From Zhihengliuella halotolerans (GTDB taxonomy: Bacteria; Actinomycetota; Actinomycetes; Actinomycetales; Micrococcaceae): 64,000 nt of DNA. The notes under the pieces were generated by a model. It made no database searches. It was given only the letters and a program-made list of their open reading frames with translations, and was not told where the DNA came from. The translations under genes were made by a program, and so were the position numbers. The stretch's first letter is position 1. Every line of letters starts with the position of its first letter. The stretch spans positions 2,046,001 to 2,110,000 of the forward strand of contig NZ_SHLA01000001.1 of assembly GCF_004217565.1 (NCBI RefSeq), given 5' to 3'. Shown here piece after piece: positions 1 to 7,279 of this stretch.

Positions 1-636
1 GACGGTGCGCCCCTGGACGTTCTCGCCCGGAAGGACGTCAGCATCATCCACTGCCCGCTGACAAGCTTCCACTACTCCTCGGCGCTCAAGTCGTTCGACG
101 CCTTCAAAGCGGCGGGGGTCAACATGTGCCTCGGCACGGACTCCTTCCCGCCAGACCTCATCAAGGGCATCGACGTCGGGACGCACCTGGCCCGCCTGGC
201 CGAAAAGCGGCTGGACGCCGGCAAGATCTCCGATTTCTTCGACGCCGCGACGCTCGGCGGTGCCCGGGCGCTCCGGCGCGAGGACCTCGGCCGCCTCTCC
301 CCCGGAGCCCAGGCCGACCTGATGGTCGCCTCCCTGTCCGACTTCCGGGACGGAACCCTCGAGGATCCCCTGCGCACGCTCGTGCTCAACGGTTCGGCCC
401 GCAACGTCACCGACACGTACGTGGCCGGCCGCCCCGTCGTCGTCGACGGAGCACTGCCGGGAATCGACCTGGAGGCGCTGCGGGCCGAAGGGCAGGCGCT
501 CTTCGAGCAGATGGTCGCGGCGTACTCCGAGCGGGATTACCGCGGGCGCGACGCCGGGGAATTGTTCCCCGGCGTCTACCCGTCGGCGGACGGGGTGCGC
601 GAGGCCGTCCGGATTGAGGAAGGCGCGGCTCAGTAA
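1..636 (+). CDS. Amidohydrolase, C-terminal part (5' end outside window)
   Basis: The open frame runs from the first base to a TAA, giving the last 211 residues of a metal-dependent amidohydrolase of the TRZ/ATZ / S-adenosylhomocysteine deaminase type. The piece contains CLGTDSFPPD, whose Asp is the usual last metal ligand of the TIM barrel. It ends in the small beta-sandwich that closes such enzymes (LSPGAQADLMV, then TYVAGRPVVVDG). The two metal-binding His pairs must lie upstream of the window. The gene is convergent with the next amidohydrolase and overlaps it by 7 bases. A deaminase or hydrolase acting on a ring nitrogen compound is inferred; the substrate cannot be read from this fragment. 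Confidence 0.8.
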   Translation, partial: DGAPLDVLARKDVSIIHCPLTSFHYSSALKSFDAFKAAGVNMCLGTDSFPPDLIKGIDVGTHLARLAEKRLDAGKISDFFDAATLGGARALRREDLGRLSPGAQADLMVASLSDFRDGTLEDPLRTLVLNGSARNVTDTYVAGRPVVVDGALPGIDLEALRAEGQALFEQMVAAYSERDYRGRDAGELFPGVYPSADGVREAVRIEEGAAQ

Positions 637-1853
637 CTCTTCGCGACGGAGAGGACCTTCAGCCCGTCGGCGACGACGCGGCCGTCGTGGATCACGGTGC
701 GATCGGCGCCGCGGTCCATGACGGTCGAGGCGATCGTCTCGCCGTCGACCAGCACCAGGTCGGCGCGGTCGCCGACGGCGAGGCCGGGCCGATCCGCCAC
801 GGAGGCCAGCCGCGGCACGTCGCGGCTCATGATCGAGGCACCGCCGATCGTCGCGATGGCCAGCGCGTGCTCGATCAGCTCGTCCTTGCGGAAGCCATTG
901 ACGAAGGACAGCTGCCAGGTCCGGTCGAGCAGGTCGCAGTTGCCGTAGGGGCTCCAGTAGTCGCGCTGGCCGTCCTCGCCGAGGCCGATCCGCACGCCAG
1001 CCACGGTCGATGCGGCGATCGGCAGGTGGTCCGTGACGCTCGGCGCCACCGTGGTCCAGGAGATGTCGAGCTCCGCGAAGGTCTCGATGAGCCGCCGCGT
1101 CGTCGCTTCGTCGACGCCGCCGAGCCCGAAGGCATGGGAGATGTTCACCTTGCCCTGCATGCCGAGTGCGCGCGTGCGCTCGGCGATCAGCTCAGTGGAG
1201 AAGACACCCATCGTGCCCAGCTCGTGGAGGTGGATGTCGACGTCCACCTGATACTTCTCCGCCAGATCGAACACGATGTCGAGGTGGCGCGCCGGATCCC
1301 GGTCGAGCTGGCACGGGTCGATCCCGCCCATGACGTCGGCGCCGGCCCGCAGCGCGGCCTCCAGATACGTCTCCGTCCCCGGTTCCCGCAGGATCCCGGC
1401 CTGCGGGAAGACCATGATCTGGACGTCGGCCGCGTCCGCGAACTTCTCCTTGGCGGCGACGACGGCCTCGTACTTCTCGAGCCTGCAGTCGACGTCGACC
1501 TGCGCGAAGGAACGGACCCGCGTGGTCCCGCGGGCGATCATGCGCTCCAGAGTGCCGGCCACGCGCTCGTTCAGCCCGACCTCCGCTTCGCGCCAGTTCG
1601 CCCGATCGTTGCTCATCATGGCCCACACGCCCGGCCCGCCGGTGTGCTCGCGGAAGGGCAGTCCGATGCGCGTCGAATCGAGGTGCACGTGCACGTCGGA
1701 GAAGGAGGGGATCAGGATGCGGCCCCGCCCGTCGACGTCGTTCGCGCCCGGCTCGCGTTGCGGATCGTGCGGGACGACCGCCGAAATCCTGTCGCCCTCG
1801 AGATGGACGTCTGTGGCTTCTGCCGCCCAAGGGCGGACATTGCGGATGAGCAC
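630..1853 (-). CDS. Cytosine-deaminase-like amidohydrolase
   Basis: About 407 residues, an amidohydrolase of the CodA-like branch. Metal ligands are visible: HVHLD near residue 55, DIHLHE near 206, NISHAFG near 237 and GEDGQRDYW near 292. The last corresponds to the Asp-containing segment of cytosine deaminase. I chose the GTG at 1853 because GGAAGGAAG sits just upstream and the protein then starts VLIRNVRPW, as these enzymes usually do; a TTG at 1880 would add nine residues. It is the last of three minus-strand genes (ocd-like, gntR, this one). Hydrolytic deamination of a pyrimidine-like or N-acyl ring compound is inferred; the exact substrate is unknown. Confidence 0.8.
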   Translation of the reverse strand: MLIRNVRPWAAEATDVHLEGDRISAVVPHDPQREPGANDVDGRGRILIPSFSDVHVHLDSTRIGLPFREHTGGPGVWAMMSNDRANWREAEVGLNERVAGTLERMIARGTTRVRSFAQVDVDCRLEKYEAVVAAKEKFADAADVQIMVFPQAGILREPGTETYLEAALRAGADVMGGIDPCQLDRDPARHLDIVFDLAEKYQVDVDIHLHELGTMGVFSTELIAERTRALGMQGKVNISHAFGLGGVDEATTRRLIETFAELDISWTTVAPSVTDHLPIAASTVAGVRIGLGEDGQRDYWSPYGNCDLLDRTWQLSFVNGFRKDELIEHALAIATIGGASIMSRDVPRLASVADRPGLAVGDRADLVLVDGETIASTVMDRGADRTVIHDGRVVADGLKVLSVAKSY

Positions 1854-1892
1854 GGGGCTTCCTTCCCGACGGATGTTCAAGGCACGCCTAAA

Positions 1893-1906
1893 CTGTATAC
1901 CAAAAC
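1893..1906 (-). promoter_or_regulatory. GntR-type operator half-site before the amidohydrolase
   Basis: Read on the minus strand this is GTTTTGGTATACAG, about 40 bases upstream of the amidohydrolase start. It shares TTTGGTAT(A/G)C with the palindrome at 3700-3713 in front of the ornithine-cyclodeaminase-like gene. The gntR gene lies between the two targets, so its product is the obvious candidate ligand. The shared sequence is seen; the binding is inferred. Confidence 0.45.
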
Positions 1907-1940
1907 GGTGCGTGATGAACCCGGAGAATCCGCCGCACGG

Positions 1941-2591
1941 TCAGGCCAGGCGGTGTCCCGTCGCCTCCGCGGCATTGGCGCGGCTGGTCTCGAGATGTGC
2001 AAGAACCAGCGGTTCCACGCCGCCGACGTTGCGGCTCGCGATCGCCTCGTAGAGCTCCGCGTGCTCCTGCGCGATACCCTCGAGGTCGTCATGCTGCGAC
2101 AGGAGCCAGCGCATCCGAGCGGAGAGCGACGCCTGCACCTCGAGCAACAGTTCGTTTCCGGCCATTCGCGTCACGATCTCGTGGAAGCGCACACCAGCGC
2201 GGCGGGCCTCCCGCGCCTCGCCCGCAGCGGCCGAGCGGACCTCGTCGTCGAGCGCCTCCCGCAGCTCGGCCAGCGCGCTGCGCGTATGCCGCTGCGCCGC
2301 CAGCTTGAACGTCAGGACCTCGAGCGAGGCGCGCACCTCGATGAGATCGGCGATGTCCGAAGCCGTGAATTCGCGCACGATGGCCCAGCTCCGCGGACGA
2401 GGGGTCACGATGCCCTCGGCGACGAGGGCCTGCAGGGCCTCGCGCACGGGCAGCCGGCTGACGCCGAGCTCCAACGCGAGGTCGCGCTCGACGAGCTTGC
2501 TGCCCGGCGCGCGTACTCCGTCGATAATCTCGTTGCGAATCCTTTCGGTGACGCGCACCGCCTCCGACGTGAATCCGGCTCCAGCCGCCAC
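1941..2591 (-). CDS. GntR family regulator, FCD (FadR/VanR) subfamily
   Basis: 216 residues. The N-terminal winged helix spans roughly residues 10-75 (RIRNEIIDGVRAPGSKLVER, then LGVSRLPVREALQALVAEG). The C-terminal all-helical FCD domain (about 80-205) shows likely metal ligands in FHEIV, EHAELYEAI and HLETSR. The start is GTG, with GGAGGG five or so bases upstream. It lies between the cyclodeaminase-like gene and the amidohydrolase on the same strand. FCD regulators usually bind a small carboxylate and act as local repressors. The related TTTGGTAT motifs before both neighbours fit this role, which is inferred. Confidence 0.85.
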   Translation of the reverse strand: MAAGAGFTSEAVRVTERIRNEIIDGVRAPGSKLVERDLALELGVSRLPVREALQALVAEGIVTPRPRSWAIVREFTASDIADLIEVRASLEVLTFKLAAQRHTRSALAELREALDDEVRSAAAGEAREARRAGVRFHEIVTRMAGNELLLEVQASLSARMRWLLSQHDDLEGIAQEHAELYEAIASRNVGGVEPLVLAHLETSRANAAEATGHRLA

Positions 2592-2662
2592 AGTCCCTCC
2601 ATCTCCCCGTCGTTCAAGCGTTGAGTCGCTCCTCGAGATCCTAGGGTATCGGCGCCCCGGCG

Positions 2663-3649
2663 CTAGTTCGACATGTCGACGTCGTATCCGAGCCCCAGCT
2701 CGCGGGCGCGGTCGTAGGCTAGGCGCCCGACAGCAAGATCCTGAAGACCGATGCCCACCGAATTGAAGAGCGTGACGTCGTCATCGCTCACGCGCCCGAT
2801 GACGTCGCCGTTGATGACCTGCCCGAGCTCCCCGACGATATCGGTGCTCGAGATCGCGCCGTCGGCGAGCGCCAGCAGATACTCCCCGGACTTCGCCTCG
2901 GCGGTCCCCCGGTGGTCGACGACCACCCGGGCGCGGGCCATGCCCGCGGAATCGATCTCCCGCTCCCCGGGCCGCGGGCGGGCGCCGACGGCGTTGACGT
3001 GCTGTCCGGGGCGGAACCAGTCGCCGCGCACGATCGGCTCGACCGAGGGCGTCAGAGTGCACACGACGTCGCTCTCGGCGAAGACCTCCTCGACACTGCT
3101 GGCCTCATCGACCTGCAGCCCGTGATGCGCGACGGCGTCGCGGAACCCATGGACGCGTTCGCTCGTGCGCGACCACACGACGATCCGCTCGATCGGCAGG
3201 ACGCAGAGCATGGCCTCGACGTGAGCCACCGCGAGCGCCCCCGCGCCGACCAGCCCCAGGACCCGGGAACCGGGGCGAGCCAGATGCCTGCTCGCCACCG
3301 CGCTAGCCGCCGCCGTGCGGATGCGCGTCGGCACGCGGCCGTCGAGGATGGCCAGGGTTTCGCCGGTGACGTGGTCGCTGAGCATGATCGTCGATCGCTG
3401 CGTGGGCAGCCCCCGCCCGGCGTTCGAGGGCACGTCGGCCAGCAGCTTCACGGAAGCCAGCTCCTCCGCCGCGGCCACCCCGGACATCACGAGGAAATTG
3501 GAATCGGCGGGCGCGACCTGCATCGCCAGCGGGGTCGGCTGAGCGGCGGACCCGCGCGCGATGGCGCCGAAGACGCCCTCGATGGCCGCGACGGTTGACG
3601 GCATGTCGATCGCGGCCTGCAGCGACGAGGCCGTGAGAATCAATGTCAT
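2663..3649 (-). CDS. Ornithine cyclodeaminase / mu-crystallin family protein
   Basis: 328 residues. The family's conserved segments are present: an Arg-rich substrate-side region (GRVPTRIRTAAASAVASRHL), the NAD(P) Rossmann motif GLVGAGALAVAHVEAM near the middle, and NAVGARPRPGEREID. The reaction is either NAD-dependent loss of ammonia from ornithine to give proline or reduction of a cyclic imine; the family does both. I chose ATG 3649 rather than 3712: GGAGAGGG lies upstream, and the longer form would put the operator at 3700-3713 inside the gene. It heads the minus-strand set that includes gntR and the deaminase-like amidohydrolase, which suggests breakdown of a nitrogen-rich compound. Confidence 0.8.
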   Translation of the reverse strand: MTLILTASSLQAAIDMPSTVAAIEGVFGAIARGSAAQPTPLAMQVAPADSNFLVMSGVAAAEELASVKLLADVPSNAGRGLPTQRSTIMLSDHVTGETLAILDGRVPTRIRTAAASAVASRHLARPGSRVLGLVGAGALAVAHVEAMLCVLPIERIVVWSRTSERVHGFRDAVAHHGLQVDEASSVEEVFAESDVVCTLTPSVEPIVRGDWFRPGQHVNAVGARPRPGEREIDSAGMARARVVVDHRGTAEAKSGEYLLALADGAISSTDIVGELGQVINGDVIGRVSDDDVTLFNSVGIGLQDLAVGRLAYDRARELGLGYDVDMSN

Positions 3650-3699
3650 GGGACCAGCCCTCTCCGGGACGAGTTGTTTACAGGCACAGCTTATCGCAG

Positions 3700-3713
3700 T
3701 TTGGTATGCCAAA
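3700..3713. promoter_or_regulatory. GntR-type operator palindrome
   Basis: TTTGGTATGCCAAA has arms TTTGG/CCAAA around four bases and lies 51 bases upstream of the chosen ATG of the cyclodeaminase-like gene. A related half-site precedes the amidohydrolase at 1893-1906. FCD-type GntR proteins typically bind palindromes of this size. Confidence 0.55.
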
Positions 3714-3804
3714 TCTATGCACGCCTCCCTCCGAGCCCCTCGAGTCGACCCCGGAGATTCGTCACAACCCGCCTCGATACTTGACGCAGCTCACACTTTC
3801 GGTG

Positions 3805-3826
3805 TTACCTAATGATCGTTCGGTAA
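3805..3826. promoter_or_regulatory. PaaR-like (TetR) operator before paaI-paaK
   Basis: A 22-base imperfect palindrome beginning TTACC and ending GGTAA; 18 of 22 positions match its own reverse complement. It lies 20 bases before the paaI start and about 9 before its ribosome site GGGAGG. The core GATCGTTCGGT resembles the phenylacetate repressor motif described for Corynebacterium PaaR, which as I recall has half-sites ACTNACCG and CGGTNAGT around NNCGNN. Sister sites precede paaZ and the thiolase operon. Confidence 0.7.
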
Positions 3827-3846
3827 ATAATTAGGGAGGTCCGCTG

Positions 3847-4299
3847 ATGGCAGAGGCCACAACCGAGGACATGCACGGCCGGCCCATACTGGACCACCCG
3901 ATCCTCGCCGACGACCGCACCGCCGCCTGGCTGGGCCTGAAGGTCCTCCACCTCGACGACGGCCACGCGAGAACCAGCATGGAACTGCGCGAGGAGATGC
4001 TCAACGGCTTCGGCATCGCGCACGGCGGAATGATCTTCGCTTTCGCCGACACCACGTTCGCCCTGGCGTGCAACCCGCACCACGGCAGCGCCGACACGAT
4101 CACCGTCGCCTCCGGCGTCGACGTGAACTTCCTGCGCCCCGGCATCCCGGGCCGCACCCTCACCGCGATCGCCGACCGCCGCGCCACCAGCGGGCGCAGC
4201 GGCCTCTACGACGTGCAGATCCTGCAGTCGGTACCCGGCGGCGAAGACGAGCTGCTCGCCGAATTCCGCGGCCGCTCCCGCACCATCCCCAAACGCTGA
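3847..4299 (+). CDS. paaI: Hydroxyphenylacetyl-CoA thioesterase PaaI
   Basis: 150 residues, a single hot-dog thioesterase domain with the PaaI signature FGIAHGGMIFAFADTTFALA near residues 57-76; the His-Gly-Gly and Asp in it belong to the active site of this family. PaaI hydrolyses ring-hydroxylated phenylacetyl-CoA thioesters and releases CoA when the pathway stalls. The ATG has GGGAGG upstream and lies behind the PaaR-like operator. It is followed 42 bases later by paaK and then the tetR gene, so the three are probably one transcript. Confidence 0.9.
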   Translation: MAEATTEDMHGRPILDHPILADDRTAAWLGLKVLHLDDGHARTSMELREEMLNGFGIAHGGMIFAFADTTFALACNPHHGSADTITVASGVDVNFLRPGIPGRTLTAIADRRATSGRSGLYDVQILQSVPGGEDELLAEFRGRSRTIPKR

Positions 4300-4341
4300 A
4301 CCCCCGACCCACCACGCATGCGAGAGACGAGGCACGCAGCA

Positions 4342-5667
4342 ATGACGCAAGCACCCGCCGAGACCATCCCGGATCTGCCCAACCCGCTGGATCCGGAAGA
4401 GACGATGAGCCGGGATCAGATCGAGTCGATCCAGCTGACCCGACTCCAGGAGACCCTCGCCTACGCGTACAACCGCGTCCCGTTGTACAAGGAGAAGTAC
4501 GACGACGCCGGCGTGCACCCGTCGGATCTCAAGGAGCTCACCGATCTGGCCAAGTTCCCCTTCACCGAGAAGGAGGACCTGCGCCGGACCTATCCCTTCG
4601 GCATGTTCGCCGTCCCGCGGGAGGAGGTCGCCCGCATTCATGCGTCCTCCGGCACCACGGGTCGCGCCACCGTCGTCGGATACACCAAGAGCGACCTGGA
4701 GAACTGGGCGCGTCTCGGTGCGCGTTGCCTGCGCCTCTCGGGTGTCAAGCCCGGCTGGCGCGTGCACAACGCGTACGGCTACGGACTCTTCACCGGCGGG
4801 CTCGGCGCGCACGCCGCCGCCGAACAGCTTGGTGCCACCGTCATCCCCATGTCCGGCGGGCAGACCGAAAAGCAGATCACGCTCATCCAGGACTTCGCCC
4901 CGGACGCGATCCTCTGCACGCCCACCTACCTGCTGACGATCGGCGACGCGATGCAGCGCGCCGGCCTCGACCCGCGGGCGACGTCGCTGAAGAAGGCCGT
5001 GCTCGGCGCCGAACCGTGGACCGCCGAGATGCGCCGAGAGCTCGAGGAGATGTTCGACCTCGACGCCTGCGACATCTACGGCCTCTCCGAGGTCATGGGC
5101 CCCGGCGTCGCCGGCGAGTCCGACGAGTTCAAGGACGGCTCCCATATCTGGGAGGACCACTTCCGGCCCGAGATCGTCGACGCCTTCGACGAGACGCGAG
5201 TCCTCGGCGACGGCGAACACGGCGAACTGGTCTTCACGTCCCTGACCAAGCAGGCCCTCCCGATCATCCGCTACCGCACCCACGACCTGACGCGCCTGCT
5301 GCCGGGCACCGCCCGCCCGGCGCACCGGCGGATGGGGCGCATCACCGGCCGCAGCGACGACATGATCATCCTGCGCGGTGTGAACCTCTTCCCGACCCAG
5401 ATCGAGGAGCTCCTCCTCAAGGTCGACGGCCTCTCCCCGCACTTCCAGCTGGAGATCACCCGCCCCGGGCGCATGGACCAGCTGGCCGTCAAGGTCGAGC
5501 GCCGCGACGACTGCAGCTCCGATCGGGCCGCAGCCGCCGCAGCCGAACTGCAGAAGCTCATCAAGATCCATGTCGGCTCCACGTGCCGGATCGACGTCGT
5601 CGACCCGGAGTCCCTGCCGCGATCAGTCGGCAAGCTCAAGCGCATCCACGACCTGCGCGAGAAGTAG
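4342..5667 (+). CDS. paaK: Phenylacetate-CoA ligase PaaK
   Basis: 441 residues of the adenylate-forming superfamily. The AMP-binding P-loop HASSGTTGRATVVGYTKSD lies near residue 95. YGLSEVMGPGVAGES and RYRTHDLTRLL follow, and the C-terminal lid carries GRSDDMIILRGVNLFPTQIE, all typical of PaaK. It activates phenylacetate to phenylacetyl-CoA with ATP, the first step of the pathway. I chose ATG 4342 (preceded by GACGAGG) over 4318, which has no ribosome site. It sits between paaI and the tetR gene on the same strand. Confidence 0.92.
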   Translation: MTQAPAETIPDLPNPLDPEETMSRDQIESIQLTRLQETLAYAYNRVPLYKEKYDDAGVHPSDLKELTDLAKFPFTEKEDLRRTYPFGMFAVPREEVARIHASSGTTGRATVVGYTKSDLENWARLGARCLRLSGVKPGWRVHNAYGYGLFTGGLGAHAAAEQLGATVIPMSGGQTEKQITLIQDFAPDAILCTPTYLLTIGDAMQRAGLDPRATSLKKAVLGAEPWTAEMRRELEEMFDLDACDIYGLSEVMGPGVAGESDEFKDGSHIWEDHFRPEIVDAFDETRVLGDGEHGELVFTSLTKQALPIIRYRTHDLTRLLPGTARPAHRRMGRITGRSDDMIILRGVNLFPTQIEELLLKVDGLSPHFQLEITRPGRMDQLAVKVERRDDCSSDRAAAAAAELQKLIKIHVGSTCRIDVVDPESLPRSVGKLKRIHDLREK

Positions 5668-5696
5668 ACCGGGACCCGCGTGAAAGAATAGAGACC

Positions 5697-6326
5697 ATGC
5701 CCACGACGACCGACACTGAATCCGGCCACAACGACGGCGCGCGCCGCGGCCGGCCCGGCTACGATCAGGAGACCGTGCTGAACATCGCGGTGCAGGTCTT
5801 CAACAAGCACGGCTACGACGCCACCTCCATGGGGACGCTGGCCGAGAACCTCGGCATCAGCAAGTCGGCGATCTATCACCACGTGCCGTCGAAGGGCGAC
5901 CTGCTCCGGCTCGCCCTCGACCACGCGCTGGCCCCGCTCGAGGCCGTCGGCGAGGACGAACGCGCACGCGCCGGCAGCGCTGGCGAGAGGCTCGAGTTCT
6001 TCCTCCGCGGCACGATCCGCGTCCTCGTCGAGCGCCAGCAGTACGTCACGCTGCTGTTGCGCCTGCGCGGCAATACCGAGGTCGAACGTTCGGCGCTCGA
6101 GCGCCGCCGCGCGATGGACCGCCGGCTCTCCGACCTGGTCGTCGCGGCGCAGCAGGAAGGGTCGCTGCGCGAGGACATCGACCCGCGCACGACCACGCGC
6201 CTGCTCTTCGGCACCATCAACTCGTTGGTGGAGTGGTACCGCCCGGACGGCCCGGTCAGCGCCGAGGCGCTCGAGGAGCACGCCATCGGCATGATGCTCG
6301 ACGGCCTGCACACCCGCGGCAAGTAG
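5697..6326 (+). CDS. paaR: TetR family regulator, probable PaaR
   Basis: 209 residues. The TetR helix-turn-helix is near residues 20-65 (FNKHGYDATSMGTLAENLGI, then SKSAIYHHVPSKGDLL), followed by a ligand-binding helical domain. It is 29 bases downstream of paaK. In actinobacteria a TetR repressor (PaaR) next to paa genes represses them until phenylacetyl-CoA is made. Position and the three matching operators at 3805, 13080 and 47167 support the symbol. The assignment rests on context and family, not on a residue unique to PaaR. The ribosome site before the ATG is weak. Confidence 0.75.
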   Translation: MPTTTDTESGHNDGARRGRPGYDQETVLNIAVQVFNKHGYDATSMGTLAENLGISKSAIYHHVPSKGDLLRLALDHALAPLEAVGEDERARAGSAGERLEFFLRGTIRVLVERQQYVTLLLRLRGNTEVERSALERRRAMDRRLSDLVVAAQQEGSLREDIDPRTTTRLLFGTINSLVEWYRPDGPVSAEALEEHAIGMMLDGLHTRGK

Positions 6327-6369
6327 ACGCGTCGGCAGCGCACAGCCTTCGACGGTAGGATGACTCGTC

Positions 6370-7098
6370 GTGGATGAGCTCTTCAGTACCCTTTTCAATC
6401 AGCCGTTCGGCACCGACTCCGGAACCCAGGTCGCGCTGGCGGCGATCAGCAGCCTGCTGACCGCTGTCGCCCTCATGCTCCTGGCCCACCGCAACGACCT
6501 CGGTTGGTGGGCGCAGATCCTCGCGGTCTTCGCCGGCCCGCTCGTGCTCGCGCTCTCCTTCGGCTACGAAGGCCTGTACTTCGCGGTCCCGGCCCTGGCG
6601 GTCGCGGCCTACGGCCTGTGGCGTTTCAGCTCGTTCGATCTCCGCGGCCGCTTCACGCGCGCCGTCGCGCCCGCGCCGCTCACGGCCGGCCGGGTCCTCA
6701 CCGGCGTCGTTGTCGCGCTCCTGCTCACCGCCGCCCAGTGGGGCCCGTTCCTGTTCAACGGCTATGCGTTCGGGGCGGCCACGGGCCGCATCTGGCTCGC
6801 GTACGCGGCCACGGCCGTCGTCACGGCGGCGTTCGTGGGCATCGCGAACGGCGTGCGCGCCGCGTGGATCGCCGTCGTCATTGGCTCGGCGGGATCCATC
6901 GCCACCCTCTTCGCAGGCACTCCCCCGTTCGGCACGCTCCTGACGCTCGTGCTGCAGCTGCTCGTCGCCGGCTACGGGTTCTTCGTGTGGGGCGCGCTGC
7001 GCCGCTCCGGCGCCGAGCCGGGCGGGCCCGGCTCGGCTGCACAGCACGACGACGGCGGCTCGGCGGCCGCCTATCCGCCCAGCCCCTACCGCGACTGA
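6370..7098 (+). CDS. Multi-pass membrane protein, possibly PnuC-like
   Basis: 242 residues starting at a GTG, with about seven predicted membrane segments (around residues 22-42, 45-65, 70-88, 107-128, 136-158, 162-182 and 187-208). A hydrophilic Gly/Asp/Ser-rich tail of about 30 residues follows. The number of segments and the pattern GLYFAVPALAVAAYGLWRF loosely recall PnuC nicotinamide riboside transporters, but the family is not certain. A TAGGAT element ends eight bases before the GTG and could be a -10 box. It follows the tetR gene by 43 bases and may be co-transcribed. Function unknown. Confidence 0.6.
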   Translation: MDELFSTLFNQPFGTDSGTQVALAAISSLLTAVALMLLAHRNDLGWWAQILAVFAGPLVLALSFGYEGLYFAVPALAVAAYGLWRFSSFDLRGRFTRAVAPAPLTAGRVLTGVVVALLLTAAQWGPFLFNGYAFGAATGRIWLAYAATAVVTAAFVGIANGVRAAWIAVVIGSAGSIATLFAGTPPFGTLLTLVLQLLVAGYGFFVWGALRRSGAEPGGPGSAAQHDDGGSAAAYPPSPYRD

Positions 7099-7147
7099 GA
7101 CCCGCCCCGGTCGGTGCCGGCGACGGCGTCGTGCCCGCGCGCTTTGT

Positions 7148-7186
7148 GCCCCACGCGCGTCACATGATGCGCGCGGGGCCTGCTTT
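7148..7186 (+). terminator. Probable intrinsic terminator after the membrane protein
   Basis: GCCCC-a-CGCGCG pairs with CGCGCG-GGGC across a short loop, followed by CTGCTTTT. It lies about 50 bases after the stop at 7098 and about 95 bases before the next gene. One unpaired base lowers confidence. Confidence 0.5.
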
Positions 7187-7279
7187 TCGTCACAGCTACC
7201 ACCCTGCTTCGTCCCTGACAAGCCTCTTGCGGTAATTTGGAGTGGTCCCTGACTTTCAATGGCGAAAGGCACTACCTCC

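Noticed and set aside
687-2624. Long plus-strand frame of 645 codons
   Set aside because: It runs antisense to the amidohydrolase and gntR genes, is His/Arg/Asp/Gly-biased low-complexity sequence typical of antisense frames in GC-rich DNA, and has no recognisable domain.
4068-5696. Upstream extension of the paaR-like frame
   Set aside because: The open frame continues through paaI and paaK, but that stretch is Arg/Pro-rich out-of-frame translation; TetR similarity begins only after ATG 5697.
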